From: Chitinophagaceae bacterium
GTDB taxonomy: Bacteria; Bacteroidota; Bacteroidia; Chitinophagales; Chitinophagaceae
DNA: 64,000 bases
Direction of reading: 5' to 3'
Assembly: GCA_022841365.1 (NCBI GenBank)
Contig: JALHRP010000002.1
Span: 43,172 to 107,171, forward strand
Shown here: positions 36,663 to 45,686 of the stretch, in pieces
How the letters are laid out: every line of letters starts with the position of its first letter
How positions within the stretch are numbered: position 1 is the stretch's first letter
Translations under genes and position numbers: made by a program
The notes under the pieces: model-generated
What the model was told of the DNA's origin: nothing
The model's input: only the letters and a program-made list of their open reading frames with translations
Database searches by the model: none

Positions 36663-38054
36663 ATGGCTACAGTTACAAGAGAAAACATTGGCTTGTTGAA
36701 CGACAAGATCAGCGTTAAAATTTCCAAAGAAGATTATTTTCCTGCGTTTGAAAAAACTCTGAAAACCTACAGCAAACAGGCAAATATTCCCGGTTTCCGT
36801 AAAGGCATGGTGCCTGCAGGTATGGTGAAGAAAATGTACGGTCCAGGCATTTTTACAGAAGAAGTGATCCGCAATATTGAAAAAGGATTGAACGATTACC
36901 TCGCAGCCGAAAAGCTCGACATTTTTGCACAACCGCTGCCATTACCGAATGCAGAGTTTAAACCAAATATGGACAGCCCGGCCGATTACAGCTTTGATTT
37001 TGAAGTAGGTTTAAAACCCGCTTTCGAAATTAACCTCAGCAAAATTTCTGCGCCTTACTACAAAGTACAAGCCACTGCAGAAATGGTAAACGAAGAAATA
37101 GAGCGTTTGCAAAACCGTTTCGGTAAAATGACCGAGCCCGAAGCCATCAACAATGATGAAAACGTGTTGAATCTTACGTTTGAAGAAATCAATGCAGATG
37201 GTACAGCAGCTGAAGGCGGTTTAAAGAAAGACAATTCGTTACTGGTAAAATACTTTACACCTGCCTATCGTACAAAGCTGCATGGTTTAAAGAAAGATGA
37301 TACACTCAACGTTCAACTGAGCGAAGCGTTTGAAGAAAAAGAACGCAGCTGGGTAATTGAAGATTTGGGAATGAAAGATGTTGCTGATGCAGCTCAAAAA
37401 TCGTTTAAATTGACCATTACAAAAGTTGGGTTGATTGAAAAAAGAGAACTGAACGAAGAGTTCTTTAAAGAAGCATTGCCTGCAAAAGATATTAAAACAG
37501 AAGCTGAGTTCCGTGCTGCTATTGAAGCAGACATACAGGCTTACTGGGATAAACAAAGCAGCAACCAGATCCAGCATCATTTGTATCATGTGTTGTTAGA
37601 TGATATTAAAATGGATTTGCCCGAAAGCTTTTTGAAAAAATGGCTGGCAACGTCTAACGATCCTTCAAAACCTGAACAGGGACCAAAATCTCCTGCACAG
37701 ATTGAAGCTGAATATCCAACCTTCAACACACAATTGCGTTGGACCCTGATCACCGATAAGATCATTACTGAAAATAAACTGGAAGTAACGCCTGATGAAC
37801 TGAAAGAAGCGATTAAACAACAGGTGTTGAGTTATTTTGGCGGCATGAACCTTGCCGATGGTAATGTGGAGTGGTTAGATCAGTATGTGGATGGTTTAAT
37901 GAAAGATGAACAACAGGTTGACAGTACCTACCGCAAGCTGGTAACCGAAAAAGTATTCAACTGGGCTGAGCAACAAATTACAAAAAATGAAAAAGTGGTA
38001 ACTGCTGAAGAATTCATTAAAATGAATGAAGAACACCAGCACCAACACCATTAA
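36663..38054 (+). CDS. tig: Trigger factor
   Basis: A 463-residue ribosome-bound chaperone that meets nascent chains. The N-terminal ribosome-docking domain carries the signature IPGFRKGMVPAGMVKKMYG near residues 42-60. A PPIase-like middle domain is only faintly seen, as is usual in Bacteroidota, and the C-terminal helical chaperone domain follows. The end is His/Gln-rich (EEHQHQHH). It lies upstream of two clpP genes and clpX on the same strand, the classical tig-clpP-clpX order. C-type word repeats touch its start, and G-type words follow its stop. Confidence 0.92.
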   Translation: MATVTRENIGLLNDKISVKISKEDYFPAFEKTLKTYSKQANIPGFRKGMVPAGMVKKMYGPGIFTEEVIRNIEKGLNDYLAAEKLDIFAQPLPLPNAEFKPNMDSPADYSFDFEVGLKPAFEINLSKISAPYYKVQATAEMVNEEIERLQNRFGKMTEPEAINNDENVLNLTFEEINADGTAAEGGLKKDNSLLVKYFTPAYRTKLHGLKKDDTLNVQLSEAFEEKERSWVIEDLGMKDVADAAQKSFKLTITKVGLIEKRELNEEFFKEALPAKDIKTEAEFRAAIEADIQAYWDKQSSNQIQHHLYHVLLDDIKMDLPESFLKKWLATSNDPSKPEQGPKSPAQIEAEYPTFNTQLRWTLITDKIITENKLEVTPDELKEAIKQQVLSYFGGMNLADGNVEWLDQYVDGLMKDEQQVDSTYRKLVTEKVFNWAEQQITKNEKVVTAEEFIKMNEEHQHQHH

Positions 38055-38055
38055 T

Positions 38056-38212
38056 AAGTTCGAAGTACGAGGTTAGAAGTACGAAATAACACAGTCCCGC
38101 TGAGCAATTGGCGGGATTTTTATTTAGAGTCATTTAAGGAAGTTTACATATTTGTCATAATAACCGAACCCGGTAACTGATAACTAACAACTATAAACTA
38201 CCAACTTGCATT
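38056..38212. repeat. Word repeats after tig and before clpP
   Basis: GAAGTACGA occurs twice (38062-38070 and 38076-38084) right after the tig stop. C-type words TAACTGA, TAACTAAC, AACTATAAACTACC, AACTTG fill about 38173-38210, before clpP. The arms share less vocabulary here than at other loci. The tig terminator lies between them. Confidence 0.5.
38095..38121 (+). terminator. Terminator of tig
   Basis: A 6-bp GC stem TCCCGC/GCGGGA with a 10-base loop is followed by TTTTT. Confidence 0.75.
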
Positions 38213-38312
38213 CCTCTGCCTTATTGTCCTGCTTTTATCCCTTGCACGGTATTTGAAAATATTTTCGTTCCAAATGATATTCCCTTAACTTCAAACCGGA
38301 AAAAAAACTATT

Positions 38313-39008
38313 ATGGATTTGAATAAAGAATTTGAAAAATACGCTGTGAAACACCGTGGTATTTCCGGCGCCACCTTGCATAATTATCAAACACATGCTT
38401 TCCCGAGCAACTTAACGCCTTACATTATTGAAGAGCGGCCATTGAATGTAGCCAGTATGGATGTATTCTCCCGCCTGATGATGGATCGCATTATTTTTCT
38501 GGGCGAACCTATTAATGATTATGTAGCCAACATTGTTACTGCACAGATGTTGTTTCTGGAAAGTACCGATCGTACAAGAGATATACAAATGTATATTAAC
38601 TGTCCGGGCGGCAGTGTATATTCAGGCCTCGGTATTTATGATACCATGCAGTACATTACTCCCGATGTGAGTACCATCACCATTGGCATTGCAGCAAGTA
38701 TGGGTCAAATACTGATGTGTGCAGGTACCAAAGGAAAACGTACAGCATTAAAGCATAGTCGTATCATGATTCATCAGCCAAGTGCAGGTGCAGGCGGACA
38801 GGCCAGTGACATTTTAATTACCGTTAATGAGGTAAAGAAAATTAAGCAGGAGTTGTATGAAATTACTGCTTTGCACACCGGGCAACCTGTTGAAAAAATT
38901 GCAGAAGATTCAAGCCGTGATTTCTGGATGACTGCTGCTGAAGCCAAAGACTATGGCCTGGTAGATGAAGTACTGGTAATGAATCCACGTAAAACAAAAG
39001 AAAGCTAA
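38313..39008 (+). CDS. clpP: ATP-dependent Clp protease proteolytic subunit (canonical copy)
   Basis: A 231-residue serine peptidase that forms the barrel chamber served by ClpX. The catalytic triad is Ser129 (IAASMGQ), His154 (MIHQPSAG) and Asp203 (DSSRDFWM). The N-terminal axial part (FPSNLTPYIIEERP) and DRIIFLGEPI are standard. A second, divergent clpP follows after 21 bases, then clpX, so two ClpP types may assemble together. TATTTTCG at 38260-38267 may be a -7 box. Confidence 0.95.
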   Translation: MDLNKEFEKYAVKHRGISGATLHNYQTHAFPSNLTPYIIEERPLNVASMDVFSRLMMDRIIFLGEPINDYVANIVTAQMLFLESTDRTRDIQMYINCPGGSVYSGLGIYDTMQYITPDVSTITIGIAASMGQILMCAGTKGKRTALKHSRIMIHQPSAGAGGQASDILITVNEVKKIKQELYEITALHTGQPVEKIAEDSSRDFWMTAAEAKDYGLVDEVLVMNPRKTKES

Positions 39009-39029
39009 AATCTAAAAAAAAAGTACAAG

Positions 39030-39662
39030 ATGTATCAACATAATTCAACATTTCCTTTTCGTTTTGAAGACGAGGAAGAAGATGAACCAAAAGAAAATCC
39101 GTTAGAGAATTTTACTGCGGCAGCGTTTGGTCCTTACAATAAAAAATTCTTAGAGCAACGAAAAGTATTTTTCTGGGGTGTAGTACATGATAATTCTGCC
39201 AAAGAAATCGTTAATAAATTATTGTACCTCGATGCGGTAAAGCCCGGTGAAGAAATTAAACTCTTCATCAACAGCCCCGGTGGTGTGGTTACAAGCGGCA
39301 TGGTGATTTATGATACCATGCAAATGATCAGTTCACCTGTAAGTACCATCTGTATGGGTATGGCAGCATCCATGGGTTCAATTCTGTTGAGCGGCGGTGC
39401 AAAAGGCAAGCGATATATTTTTCCGCATGGAGAAGTGATGATCCATCAGCCAAGTATCGGCGGCGCACAGGGTACCAGTGCCGACCTGGAGATTCTTGCT
39501 CATCAAATAGCTAAGACAAAAGATATGGGGGCAAAAATTCTGGCAGATAACTGCGGCAAATCCATTGAACAGGTATTAAAAGATTTTGACCGTGACTACT
39601 GGATGGATGCCAACGAAGCTGTTAAATACGGCATTGTTGATGGCATTCTGGACAAACTGTAA
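39030..39662 (+). CDS. Second, divergent ClpP paralog
   Basis: 210 residues with an intact triad: Ser114 (AASMGS), His139 (MIHQPSIGG) and Asp189 (DFDRDYWMD). The N-terminus differs from the canonical copy: an acidic stretch (FEDEEEDEPKENP) replaces the axial-loop sequence, and the usual RIIFLG is RKVFFWG. The handle region and oligomer motif (QGTSADLEILAHQI) are retained. It could form mixed rings with the first ClpP or a separate chamber with altered docking (inference). It sits between clpP and clpX, with a terminator after it. Confidence 0.93.
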   Translation: MYQHNSTFPFRFEDEEEDEPKENPLENFTAAAFGPYNKKFLEQRKVFFWGVVHDNSAKEIVNKLLYLDAVKPGEEIKLFINSPGGVVTSGMVIYDTMQMISSPVSTICMGMAASMGSILLSGGAKGKRYIFPHGEVMIHQPSIGGAQGTSADLEILAHQIAKTKDMGAKILADNCGKSIEQVLKDFDRDYWMDANEAVKYGIVDGILDKL

Positions 39663-39678
39663 CGGAATCTACGAATAT

Positions 39679-39716
39679 AAAAAAGGGGGTTCGGGTCTGT
39701 TACCCGCCCCTTTTTA
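39679..39716 (+). terminator. Terminator after the second clpP
   Basis: AAAAGGGG pairs with CCCCTTTT around an inner CGGGT/ACCCG stem, ending in TTTTT. clpX therefore has its own promoter. Confidence 0.85.
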
Positions 39717-39745
39717 TTTAATACCAACCCTTTCAAAAGCTTTAT

Positions 39746-39753
39746 TATCTTTG
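39746..39753 (+). promoter_or_regulatory. Predicted -7 box of the clpX promoter
   Basis: TATCTTTG matches TAnnTTTG, 43 bases before the clpX ATG and after the clpP terminator. Confidence 0.6.
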
Positions 39754-39796
39754 ACGTTGGGTTAAACGAACACCCCAGCCTAAAAATCCATTTCAA

Positions 39797-41029
39797 ATGG
39801 CTAAAAACAACATGCTACATTGTTCTTTTTGCGGCAGAAGCAGAGACGAAGTGAAAATATTAATTGCCGGTCAGGAAGGACATATCTGTGAAAACTGTGT
39901 TGAACATGCACAGGAAATCATTGGGCAGGAATTATTAATGCGCAATGAAACCTCTACCTCCAACTTTAAACTCAACGTAAAAAAACCAATTGAAATCAAG
40001 CGGTTTTTAGACGAATACATTATTGGTCAGGACGAAGCCAAGAAAGTACTGGCCGTTGCAGTATACAATCACTACAAACGCTTAAAGCAAAAAACAGAAA
40101 GCGAAATAGAGATTGAGAAGAGCAATATTGTAATGGTGGGCGAAACCGGCACCGGCAAAACATTACTTGCAAAAACAATTGCCCGTTTACTGAATGTTCC
40201 TTTTGCCATTGTAGATGCAACCGTATTTACAGAAGCAGGATATGTAGGTGAAGATGTGGAAAGCATACTGACCCGTTTGTTACAGGTTTGCAATTATGAT
40301 GTAGCTGCTGCAGAAAAAGGAATTGTTTACATTGATGAGATTGATAAGATTGCCCGTAAAGGAGATAACCCTTCTATTACCCGTGATGTAAGTGGTGAAG
40401 GTGTACAACAGGGTATGCTTAAATTGCTCGAAGGAACAGAAGTATTGGTTCCGCCACAAGGAGGCCGTAAACATCCGGAGCAGAAACTGATTAAGATTAA
40501 CACACAGAATATTCTCTTTATTTGCGGTGGTGCTTTTGATGGTATTGACCGTGTGATTGCACGCAGAGTAAACACCAACGCCATAGGTTTTAATGTAAAT
40601 AAAGAAGAGCAGGAGCACATGAAGAAAAACCTGTTGCAATATGTAAATGCACAGGATCTGAAATCGTTTGGTTTGATACCTGAATTACTTGGCCGTTTAC
40701 CGGTTGTTACGCATTTAAATCCATTAGATGCTGAAACGCTCCGTGAAATATTGGTTACTCCTAAAAATGCACTCATTAAGCAATACCATAAATTATTTGA
40801 GATTGAAGGAATTGAATTAACCATTGATGCAGAAGTGTACGATTTTATGGTAGCCAAAGCAATGGAATATAAATTAGGTGCAAGAGGCTTACGCAGCATT
40901 TGTGAAAGTATTTTAACCGATGCCATGTTTGATTTGCCCGGCAGCGATGAAAAGAAATTTCACCTGTCACTTGAATATGCTATGCACAAATTTGATAAGA
41001 GTAAATTGAGTATGTTGAAAGTAGCATAG
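39797..41029 (+). CDS. clpX: ATP-dependent Clp protease ATP-binding subunit ClpX
   Basis: A 410-residue AAA+ unfoldase. The N-terminal zinc-binding domain has Cys9, Cys12, Cys31 and Cys34. [13 protein letters not shown] is Walker [15 protein letters not shown] is Walker B, and [16 protein letters not shown] with [10 protein letters not shown] is the sensor/arginine region. An IGF-type ClpP-docking loop is not obvious: the segment around residues 245-265 reads [19 protein letters not shown] and NAIGFNVN, the latter carrying IGF. It feeds substrates to the ClpP chambers encoded just upstream. Confidence 0.97.
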   Translation: MAKNNMLHCSFCGRSRDEVKILIAGQEGHICENCVEHAQEIIGQELLMRNETSTSNFKLNVKKPIEIKRFLDEYIIGQDEAKKVLAVAVYNHYKRLKQKTESEIEIEKSNIVMVGETGTGKTLLAKTIARLLNVPFAIVDATVFTEAGYVGEDVESILTRLLQVCNYDVAAAEKGIVYIDEIDKIARKGDNPSITRDVSGEGVQQGMLKLLEGTEVLVPPQGGRKHPEQKLIKINTQNILFICGGAFDGIDRVIARRVNTNAIGFNVNKEEQEHMKKNLLQYVNAQDLKSFGLIPELLGRLPVVTHLNPLDAETLREILVTPKNALIKQYHKLFEIEGIELTIDAEVYDFMVAKAMEYKLGARGLRSICESILTDAMFDLPGSDEKKFHLSLEYAMHKFDKSKLSMLKVA

Positions 41030-41062
41030 CCCCCATCCCCTAAAGGGGTGCCATAAATACAT

Positions 41063-41092
41063 AAACCTGTTGAGTACTTCAACAGGTTTTTT
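41063..41092 (+). terminator. Terminator of clpX
   Basis: A perfect 11-bp stem AAACCTGTTGA/TCAACAGGTTT with a 5-base loop is followed by TTT. Confidence 0.85.
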
Positions 41093-41110
41093 ATTTGAAA
41101 TAGACTTTTT

Positions 41111-41150
41111 AACCTCCAACCTTAAACTTGTAACTTGCAACCTTAAACTT
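41111..41150 (+). repeat. C-type word repeats before the 57-codon gene
   Basis: CAACCTTAAACTT occurs exactly twice (41117-41129 and 41138-41150) at a 21-base step, with AACCTCC, TTGTAACTTG between. It ends five bases before an ATG. Confidence 0.65.
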
Positions 41151-41155
41151 TATTT

Positions 41156-41329
41156 ATGCAGGATTTAATTGATCGTTTAATGGCCGAAGGTTTAACAGAG
41201 CAGCAGGCATATAAAGCCATCGAAGTCATTAAGAATTTTGCCCGTGAAAAGTTTCCCATTTTTGGCAGTGCCATCGACGGGCTCTTCAGTAAATATGCAA
41301 AGAAAGAGGATGAAGATTTCTTAGATTAA
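41156..41329 (+). CDS. 57-residue helical protein, function unknown
   Basis: A complete small gene from ATG 41156 to TAA 41329. The product reads as two amphipathic helices (DLIDRLMAEGLTEQQAYKAI and VIKNFAREKFPIFGSAIDG) and an acidic end (KKEDEDFLD). The LTEQQAxKAIEVIKxFxxEKFP pattern is like a small family I have seen in Bacteroidota, without known function. It follows clpX and its terminator, and its upstream region is made of C-type word repeats. Confidence 0.72.
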   Translation: MQDLIDRLMAEGLTEQQAYKAIEVIKNFAREKFPIFGSAIDGLFSKYAKKEDEDFLD

Positions 41330-41344
41330 TACTCCCCTGTTTTT

Positions 41345-41417
41345 AAACAAAAAATAAACCCCGGCATATACATACCGGGGAGTAATAGATGCAAGGGCTC
41401 AGTGGTTAACAAAAATA
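41345..41417 (-). ncRNA. Possible short minus-strand RNA (hairpin with T-run and -7 box)
   Basis: Read on the - strand, TATTTTTG (41417-41410) fits TAnnTTTG, and about 30 bases later a GC hairpin CCCCGG/CCGGGG (41380-41359) is followed by TTTATTTTTTG. This would yield an RNA of roughly 60 nt. No protein gene on that strand explains the terminator. No -33 box is visible, so the promoter is weakly supported. Confidence 0.3.
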
Positions 41418-41580
41418 TGTTGATGTAAGTTGTCTTAAAAAAGAGGGCCTGTATAGAAATGCAAGCCCGTTTGTAATCCAATATCCTATGAAAAACCTGC
41501 ATAAATGTAATCACCTGTTGCCGCCCGCTGAAGACTAGTAGATGAACAAAAGCAGAAAGTAGGTTAACACTTCTTTTCAG

Positions 41581-41588
41581 TAGATTTG
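41581..41588 (+). promoter_or_regulatory. Predicted -7 box before the LytTR/TPR-kinase pair
   Basis: TAGATTTG matches TAnnTTTG, 16 bases before ATG 41605, implying a very short leader. Confidence 0.5.
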
Positions 41589-41604
41589 TCTGCCACTGCC
41601 ACAA

Positions 41605-42348
41605 ATGAACCAACCCATTACATATATTCTTGCAGATGATGATGAGCTGTATCGTGAACTCACCCTGCAACATTTACAACAACTGCCGTTTACGGAATGC
41701 CTTGCTGTTTGCGACAATGCGTTTTCAGCACTGGAACAACTGAAACAGCACACACCTGATTTGCTGGTGCTGGATGTAGAGATGCCCGGCCTCAGCGGTA
41801 TTCAACTGGCGAAAAGTCTGAAAGAGCTGCCGATGATCATTTTCATCAGCTCACACCCCAGCTATGCGGTAGATGCATTTGAAGTAGATGCCATTGATTA
41901 TCTGGTAAAACCTGTTGCGCAGGAACGGCTGATGCGTTCAATAGAAAAAGCACGTGCCTTGCTGGCCATGAAAGAAAATACACCTGCTGCTAATGCGTTT
42001 GAAGTAAAAGCCGATGATTCTTTTTTTGTAAGAGATAAAAACAGATTTATCCGTATTGCTTACAGCGATGTGTTATACATTGAATCGTTGGGAGATTTTG
42101 TAACTATTTTTCAGCAAAACGGACAAAAACAGGTAGCACTGGTAAGTATGAAAAATCTGGAACAGCAGTTACCGGCAACTCACTTTCTCCGTATTTCAAG
42201 AACACATATGGTGAACACACAAAAGATCACTGCTATAGACAGTGAAACACTTTTTATTTTAGCTATCCAGCTCCGTATTGGTAAAACCTTTGCAGAAAAT
42301 GTTGTGCAAACGGTGGTTGGTTCAAATGCTATTAAACGCTTTATCTGA
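41605..42348 (+). CDS. LytTR-family response regulator
   Basis: A 247-residue protein. The receiver domain has the acidic pocket (ILADDDE), phospho-site Asp57 (LLVLDVEMPG), Ser/Thr switch in IIFISSHPS and Lys in YLVKPV. The C-terminal LytTR domain shows VLYIESLGDFVTIF and HFLRISRTHMVNTQKI, the DNA-contacting strands. It is followed after 18 bases by a TPR histidine kinase on the same strand, an evident cognate pair. It resembles the regulator at 24809-25501 but is clearly a separate paralog. Confidence 0.93.
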   Translation: MNQPITYILADDDELYRELTLQHLQQLPFTECLAVCDNAFSALEQLKQHTPDLLVLDVEMPGLSGIQLAKSLKELPMIIFISSHPSYAVDAFEVDAIDYLVKPVAQERLMRSIEKARALLAMKENTPAANAFEVKADDSFFVRDKNRFIRIAYSDVLYIESLGDFVTIFQQNGQKQVALVSMKNLEQQLPATHFLRISRTHMVNTQKITAIDSETLFILAIQLRIGKTFAENVVQTVVGSNAIKRFI

Positions 42349-42366
42349 TCGCTTTAATTTTATTTC

Positions 42367-44244
42367 ATGCAGAAAATATTTTTCACCCTTTTTCTACTTA
42401 CAGGATATGCTGCATTTGCTCAAACCAAAAACGAAGCAGACAGTTTATTAAAACTTGTTGATACCAATATACCCGACAGCAGCAAGCTGGCTGCTTACAG
42501 AAGAATCGGGAATTACTATATGGATAACAATGCCGGTAAAGCCATTGAGTATTTTTTAAAAGTAAATGAACTGGCAAAAAAATTAAACCTTCCGCTGCAG
42601 TTGGCTAACAGTTATTACAGCATGGGGTTTTGCTATCTCGTAAAAAGTGATTACGATAAATCACTGGAGAATTATCAGCAGTCTATCCGCATTTATGAAA
42701 CATTAAAAGATACGTTCCGTTTAACCAATGCATTGATGTCGGTTGGCAATGTATACAACAGCAACAATAATATTCCAAAACTGAATGAGTATTATGATCT
42801 GGCTGAAGTGCTGGTGAAGGCGAGCAAAGATACCGCACAGCTCAGCAGTATTTACAGCGAACGAGGGAATATACTCAACCAGCAGCAACAATACCAGGCA
42901 GGATTAACCTATCAGTTAAAATCACTGTACTTAACAAGATTGATCAAAGACGATTACCTGACTGCCAATACCCTTATCAATATTGGTTTAACACACAAAC
43001 ACCTCAACCATATTCAGCAATCACTTGCTTATTACGACAGTGGCTTTGCCATACTCAATGCTACAGAAACACCACCCGATGTGTGGGCTGCCTTTTATAA
43101 CAATGTTGCAGCCACCAATGCAAAAGGAAAAAATTATAAAGAGGCCAGAGAAGCATTCACAAAGAGTATTACTTATGCAATGCAGGCCGGCAGCCCTGCC
43201 ATTGAAATGGAAAACTACCGTAACATGGCCGATATGTATGGAGATATGAAAGATTATTATCTGCAATCGGTTTATCAAAAAAAATATTACACACTCAAAG
43301 ACAGCCTTTTCAGTACCGATAATAAAAACCAGCTTACACAATTAGAAGCCGATTATCAGGTTGAAAAAAAGAATGCAGAGATTGTAAAAAAAGATGCAGA
43401 AGTAGTAAAGCAAAAAAATCAGCGCAACATTTTTATGATTGTTGCTGCTGCAGTCTTTTTAGTGCTTGCTTCTCTGTTTTATCTGTACCGACGTATTCAA
43501 CAAAACAACCGCCTGCTCGAAAGAAAAAATGAACAGATTGAACAACAGAAAAATGAACTGCAAACACTCAACCAGGTAAAAGACCGTTTGTTCAGCATCA
43601 TCAGCCACGATTTAAGAAACCCACTGGTTACATTAAAATCGTACCTCACACTCAGCAGCAATACCAGCATCAGCCCTGAAAAAAAAGAACAGTTTAAACA
43701 GCAAACATTCCGTGCAGTTACACAAACCGGCGATATGCTCGACAACCTGCTGGCATGGGCCAATATGCAATTGAAAAATACTGCTCCTTCAGTTACAATG
43801 ACAGACTACAGTAACCTGATACAGGATGTTGTAAGCGAAGTACAGGCACAGGCATTACATAAAACCATTCGCATAGTTACCAATATTGAAGTAAATGATG
43901 CACCTGGGAACGAACAGATCATCAGTATTGCATTACGCAACCTGCTTACCAATGCAATTAAATTCAGTAAAGAACAAAGTGAAATTGAAGTTCATTCCTT
44001 TCTTAAAGACAATATGGTTTGTTTGTCAGTAAAAGACGAAGGTTCAGGAATGTCAGCGGAGCAAATACAACAGCTCAAGAGTAATTCTATTGAAACAACC
44101 AAAGGAACTGCAGGAGAAAAAGGCAGCGGCATGGGTCTTTTCTTAGTAAAAGAATTACTTGAAAAAATAAATGGAAAACTGCTCATTGAAAGTGAACCAA
44201 ACAAAGGGAGTACAGTAACCATTCAATTACCTGCATCTTTATAA
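42367..44244 (+). CDS. Sensor histidine kinase with periplasmic TPR repeats
   Basis: A 625-residue protein. A signal peptide (ends about residue 19) leads into five to seven TPR-like repeats to about 320 (for example SYYSMGFCYLVKSDYDKSLENY). A membrane helix (about 356-374) and a coiled coil follow, then HisKA with His414 (SIISHDLRNPLV) and HATPase with LLTNAIKFSKEQ, DEGSGMS and GSGMGLFLVKELL. TPR kinases of this form are common in Bacteroidota and presumably sense envelope proteins. It pairs with the LytTR regulator just upstream. Confidence 0.93.
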   Translation: MQKIFFTLFLLTGYAAFAQTKNEADSLLKLVDTNIPDSSKLAAYRRIGNYYMDNNAGKAIEYFLKVNELAKKLNLPLQLANSYYSMGFCYLVKSDYDKSLENYQQSIRIYETLKDTFRLTNALMSVGNVYNSNNNIPKLNEYYDLAEVLVKASKDTAQLSSIYSERGNILNQQQQYQAGLTYQLKSLYLTRLIKDDYLTANTLINIGLTHKHLNHIQQSLAYYDSGFAILNATETPPDVWAAFYNNVAATNAKGKNYKEAREAFTKSITYAMQAGSPAIEMENYRNMADMYGDMKDYYLQSVYQKKYYTLKDSLFSTDNKNQLTQLEADYQVEKKNAEIVKKDAEVVKQKNQRNIFMIVAAAVFLVLASLFYLYRRIQQNNRLLERKNEQIEQQKNELQTLNQVKDRLFSIISHDLRNPLVTLKSYLTLSSNTSISPEKKEQFKQQTFRAVTQTGDMLDNLLAWANMQLKNTAPSVTMTDYSNLIQDVVSEVQAQALHKTIRIVTNIEVNDAPGNEQIISIALRNLLTNAIKFSKEQSEIEVHSFLKDNMVCLSVKDEGSGMSAEQIQQLKSNSIETTKGTAGEKGSGMGLFLVKELLEKINGKLLIESEPNKGSTVTIQLPASL

Positions 44245-44308
44245 ATTTCATCAAGACATCTGATCAAAACCTACCGGATCATTTGCAGATGCAACAAATT
44301 CTTTGAGA

Positions 44309-44338
44309 CAAAAAAGCCGCTTCAAAGTTGAAACGGCT
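44309..44338 (-). terminator. Terminator of the acyl-CoA dehydrogenase gene
   Basis: On the - strand an 11-bp stem (AGCCGTTTCAA with TTGAAGCGGCT, one G-T pair) is followed by TTTTTT. It lies 22 bases after the stop. Confidence 0.85.
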
Positions 44339-44360
44339 GTATTTCTCATGCTGAACAAAA

Positions 44361-45500
44361 TTATCTTAACACCTCACGTGCAATTACAATCTTTTGTATT
44401 TCGCTGGTGCCTTCACCAATAGTGCAGAGTTTTGAATCACGGTAATATTTCTCCACCGGAAAATCTTTGGTGTATCCATAGCCGCCAAAGATCTGCACTG
44501 CATCGTTACTTGTTTTTACAGCTATTTCACTGGCATAATATTTTGCCATAGCTCCTGCTTCGGTTACTTTTTCGCCACGGTTTTTTAAATCGGCCGCTTT
44601 CATGATCAGTAATTCCGATGCAGCAATTTCAGTAGCCATATCGGCCAGCTTAAATGAAATACCCTGGAAGCTGGAGATCGGCTGATCGAACTGATAACGT
44701 TCCTGCGAATATTGTAAAGCTGCTTCATAAGCTCCTTTTGCAATGCCGAGCGATAATGCAGCAATGGAAATCCGTCCGCCATCAAGTATTTTTAATGCCT
44801 GTCTGAAACCATCACCCACTTCGCCAATACGGTTGGCATCGGGTATGCGACAGTTATCAAAAATCATCTCCGCCGTTTCACTTGCACGCATGCCGAGTTT
44901 GTTTTCTTTTTTGCCTGCTTTAAAACCCGGGGTTCCTCTTTCAACAATAAACGCAGTGGAGTTGCCGCTTGTTCTTGGTTCGCCCGTACGTGCAATCACA
45001 ACAGCAACATCGCCACTGATTCCATGAGTGATCCATGATTTTGTTCCGTTTAACACCCACTCCTCTCCTTCTTTCACTGCAGTTGTTTTCATATTCCCCG
45101 CATCGCTACCGGTATTGGGTTCAGTTAAACCCCATGCACCAATCCATTCTCCTGTTGCAAGTTTAGGTAAGTATTTCTTTTTCTGCTCTTCGTTTGCACA
45201 ATAGAGCATATGACCTGTACAAAGTGAATTGTGTGCAGCTAAACTTAACCCAACCGAGCCACACACTTTTGCTACTTCAACAATGGCTGCCACATATTCA
45301 TGATATCCAAAGCCGCTGCCGCCATACTGCTCGGGTACAAAAATGCCCATCAAACCCAGCTTACCCATTTCCTGCATTACATCTTTGGGAAAATGCTGCG
45401 TTTCATCCCACTCCATTACATGCGGCTTAATATATTTAGCTGCAAAATCTTTGGCTACCTGTGCTACCTGAGTTGTTAATTCGTTCTGTTCAAAATTCAT
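44361..45500 (-). CDS. Acyl-CoA dehydrogenase
   Basis: 379 residues from MNFEQNEL; an upstream in-frame ATG would add 25 unconserved residues. FAD-dependent oxidation of acyl-CoA to enoyl-CoA. Visible are [67 protein letters not shown] and the C-terminal [14 protein letters not shown], with the short/branched-chain type catalytic Glu position in GEGT. Length fits this class. Chain-length preference cannot be set from sequence. It is a single-gene unit with its own terminator. Confidence 0.93.
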   Translation of the reverse strand: MNFEQNELTTQVAQVAKDFAAKYIKPHVMEWDETQHFPKDVMQEMGKLGLMGIFVPEQYGGSGFGYHEYVAAIVEVAKVCGSVGLSLAAHNSLCTGHMLYCANEEQKKKYLPKLATGEWIGAWGLTEPNTGSDAGNMKTTAVKEGEEWVLNGTKSWITHGISGDVAVVIARTGEPRTSGNSTAFIVERGTPGFKAGKKENKLGMRASETAEMIFDNCRIPDANRIGEVGDGFRQALKILDGGRISIAALSLGIAKGAYEAALQYSQERYQFDQPISSFQGISFKLADMATEIAASELLIMKAADLKNRGEKVTEAGAMAKYYASEIAVKTSNDAVQIFGGYGYTKDFPVEKYYRDSKLCTIGEGTSEIQKIVIAREVLR

Positions 45501-45686
45501 ACAATCTGTTTCGTTTTTTCCGGTTAATGGCCGCTGCTGCTCTGTTGCTGAGTGACTTAAAATAAATTGAGCCATGAACTGACCCTCTATGCAGTACCAT
45601 GACTCAACTTGTTACAATAGCAATCAATCGAAACGGCAGAGCAAATATAGGAGAATTACTAACACCTGTTAGCGGAAGCAGAAAAA

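Noticed and set aside
40327-40926. 199-codon frame antisense to clpX
   Set aside because: Shadow of clpX codon bias; Ser/Pro-rich with no fold signature.
41326-41673. 115-codon minus-strand frame between the 57-codon gene and the LytTR gene
   Set aside because: No recognisable domain, spans a hairpin and the LytTR gene start, and looks like chance translation.
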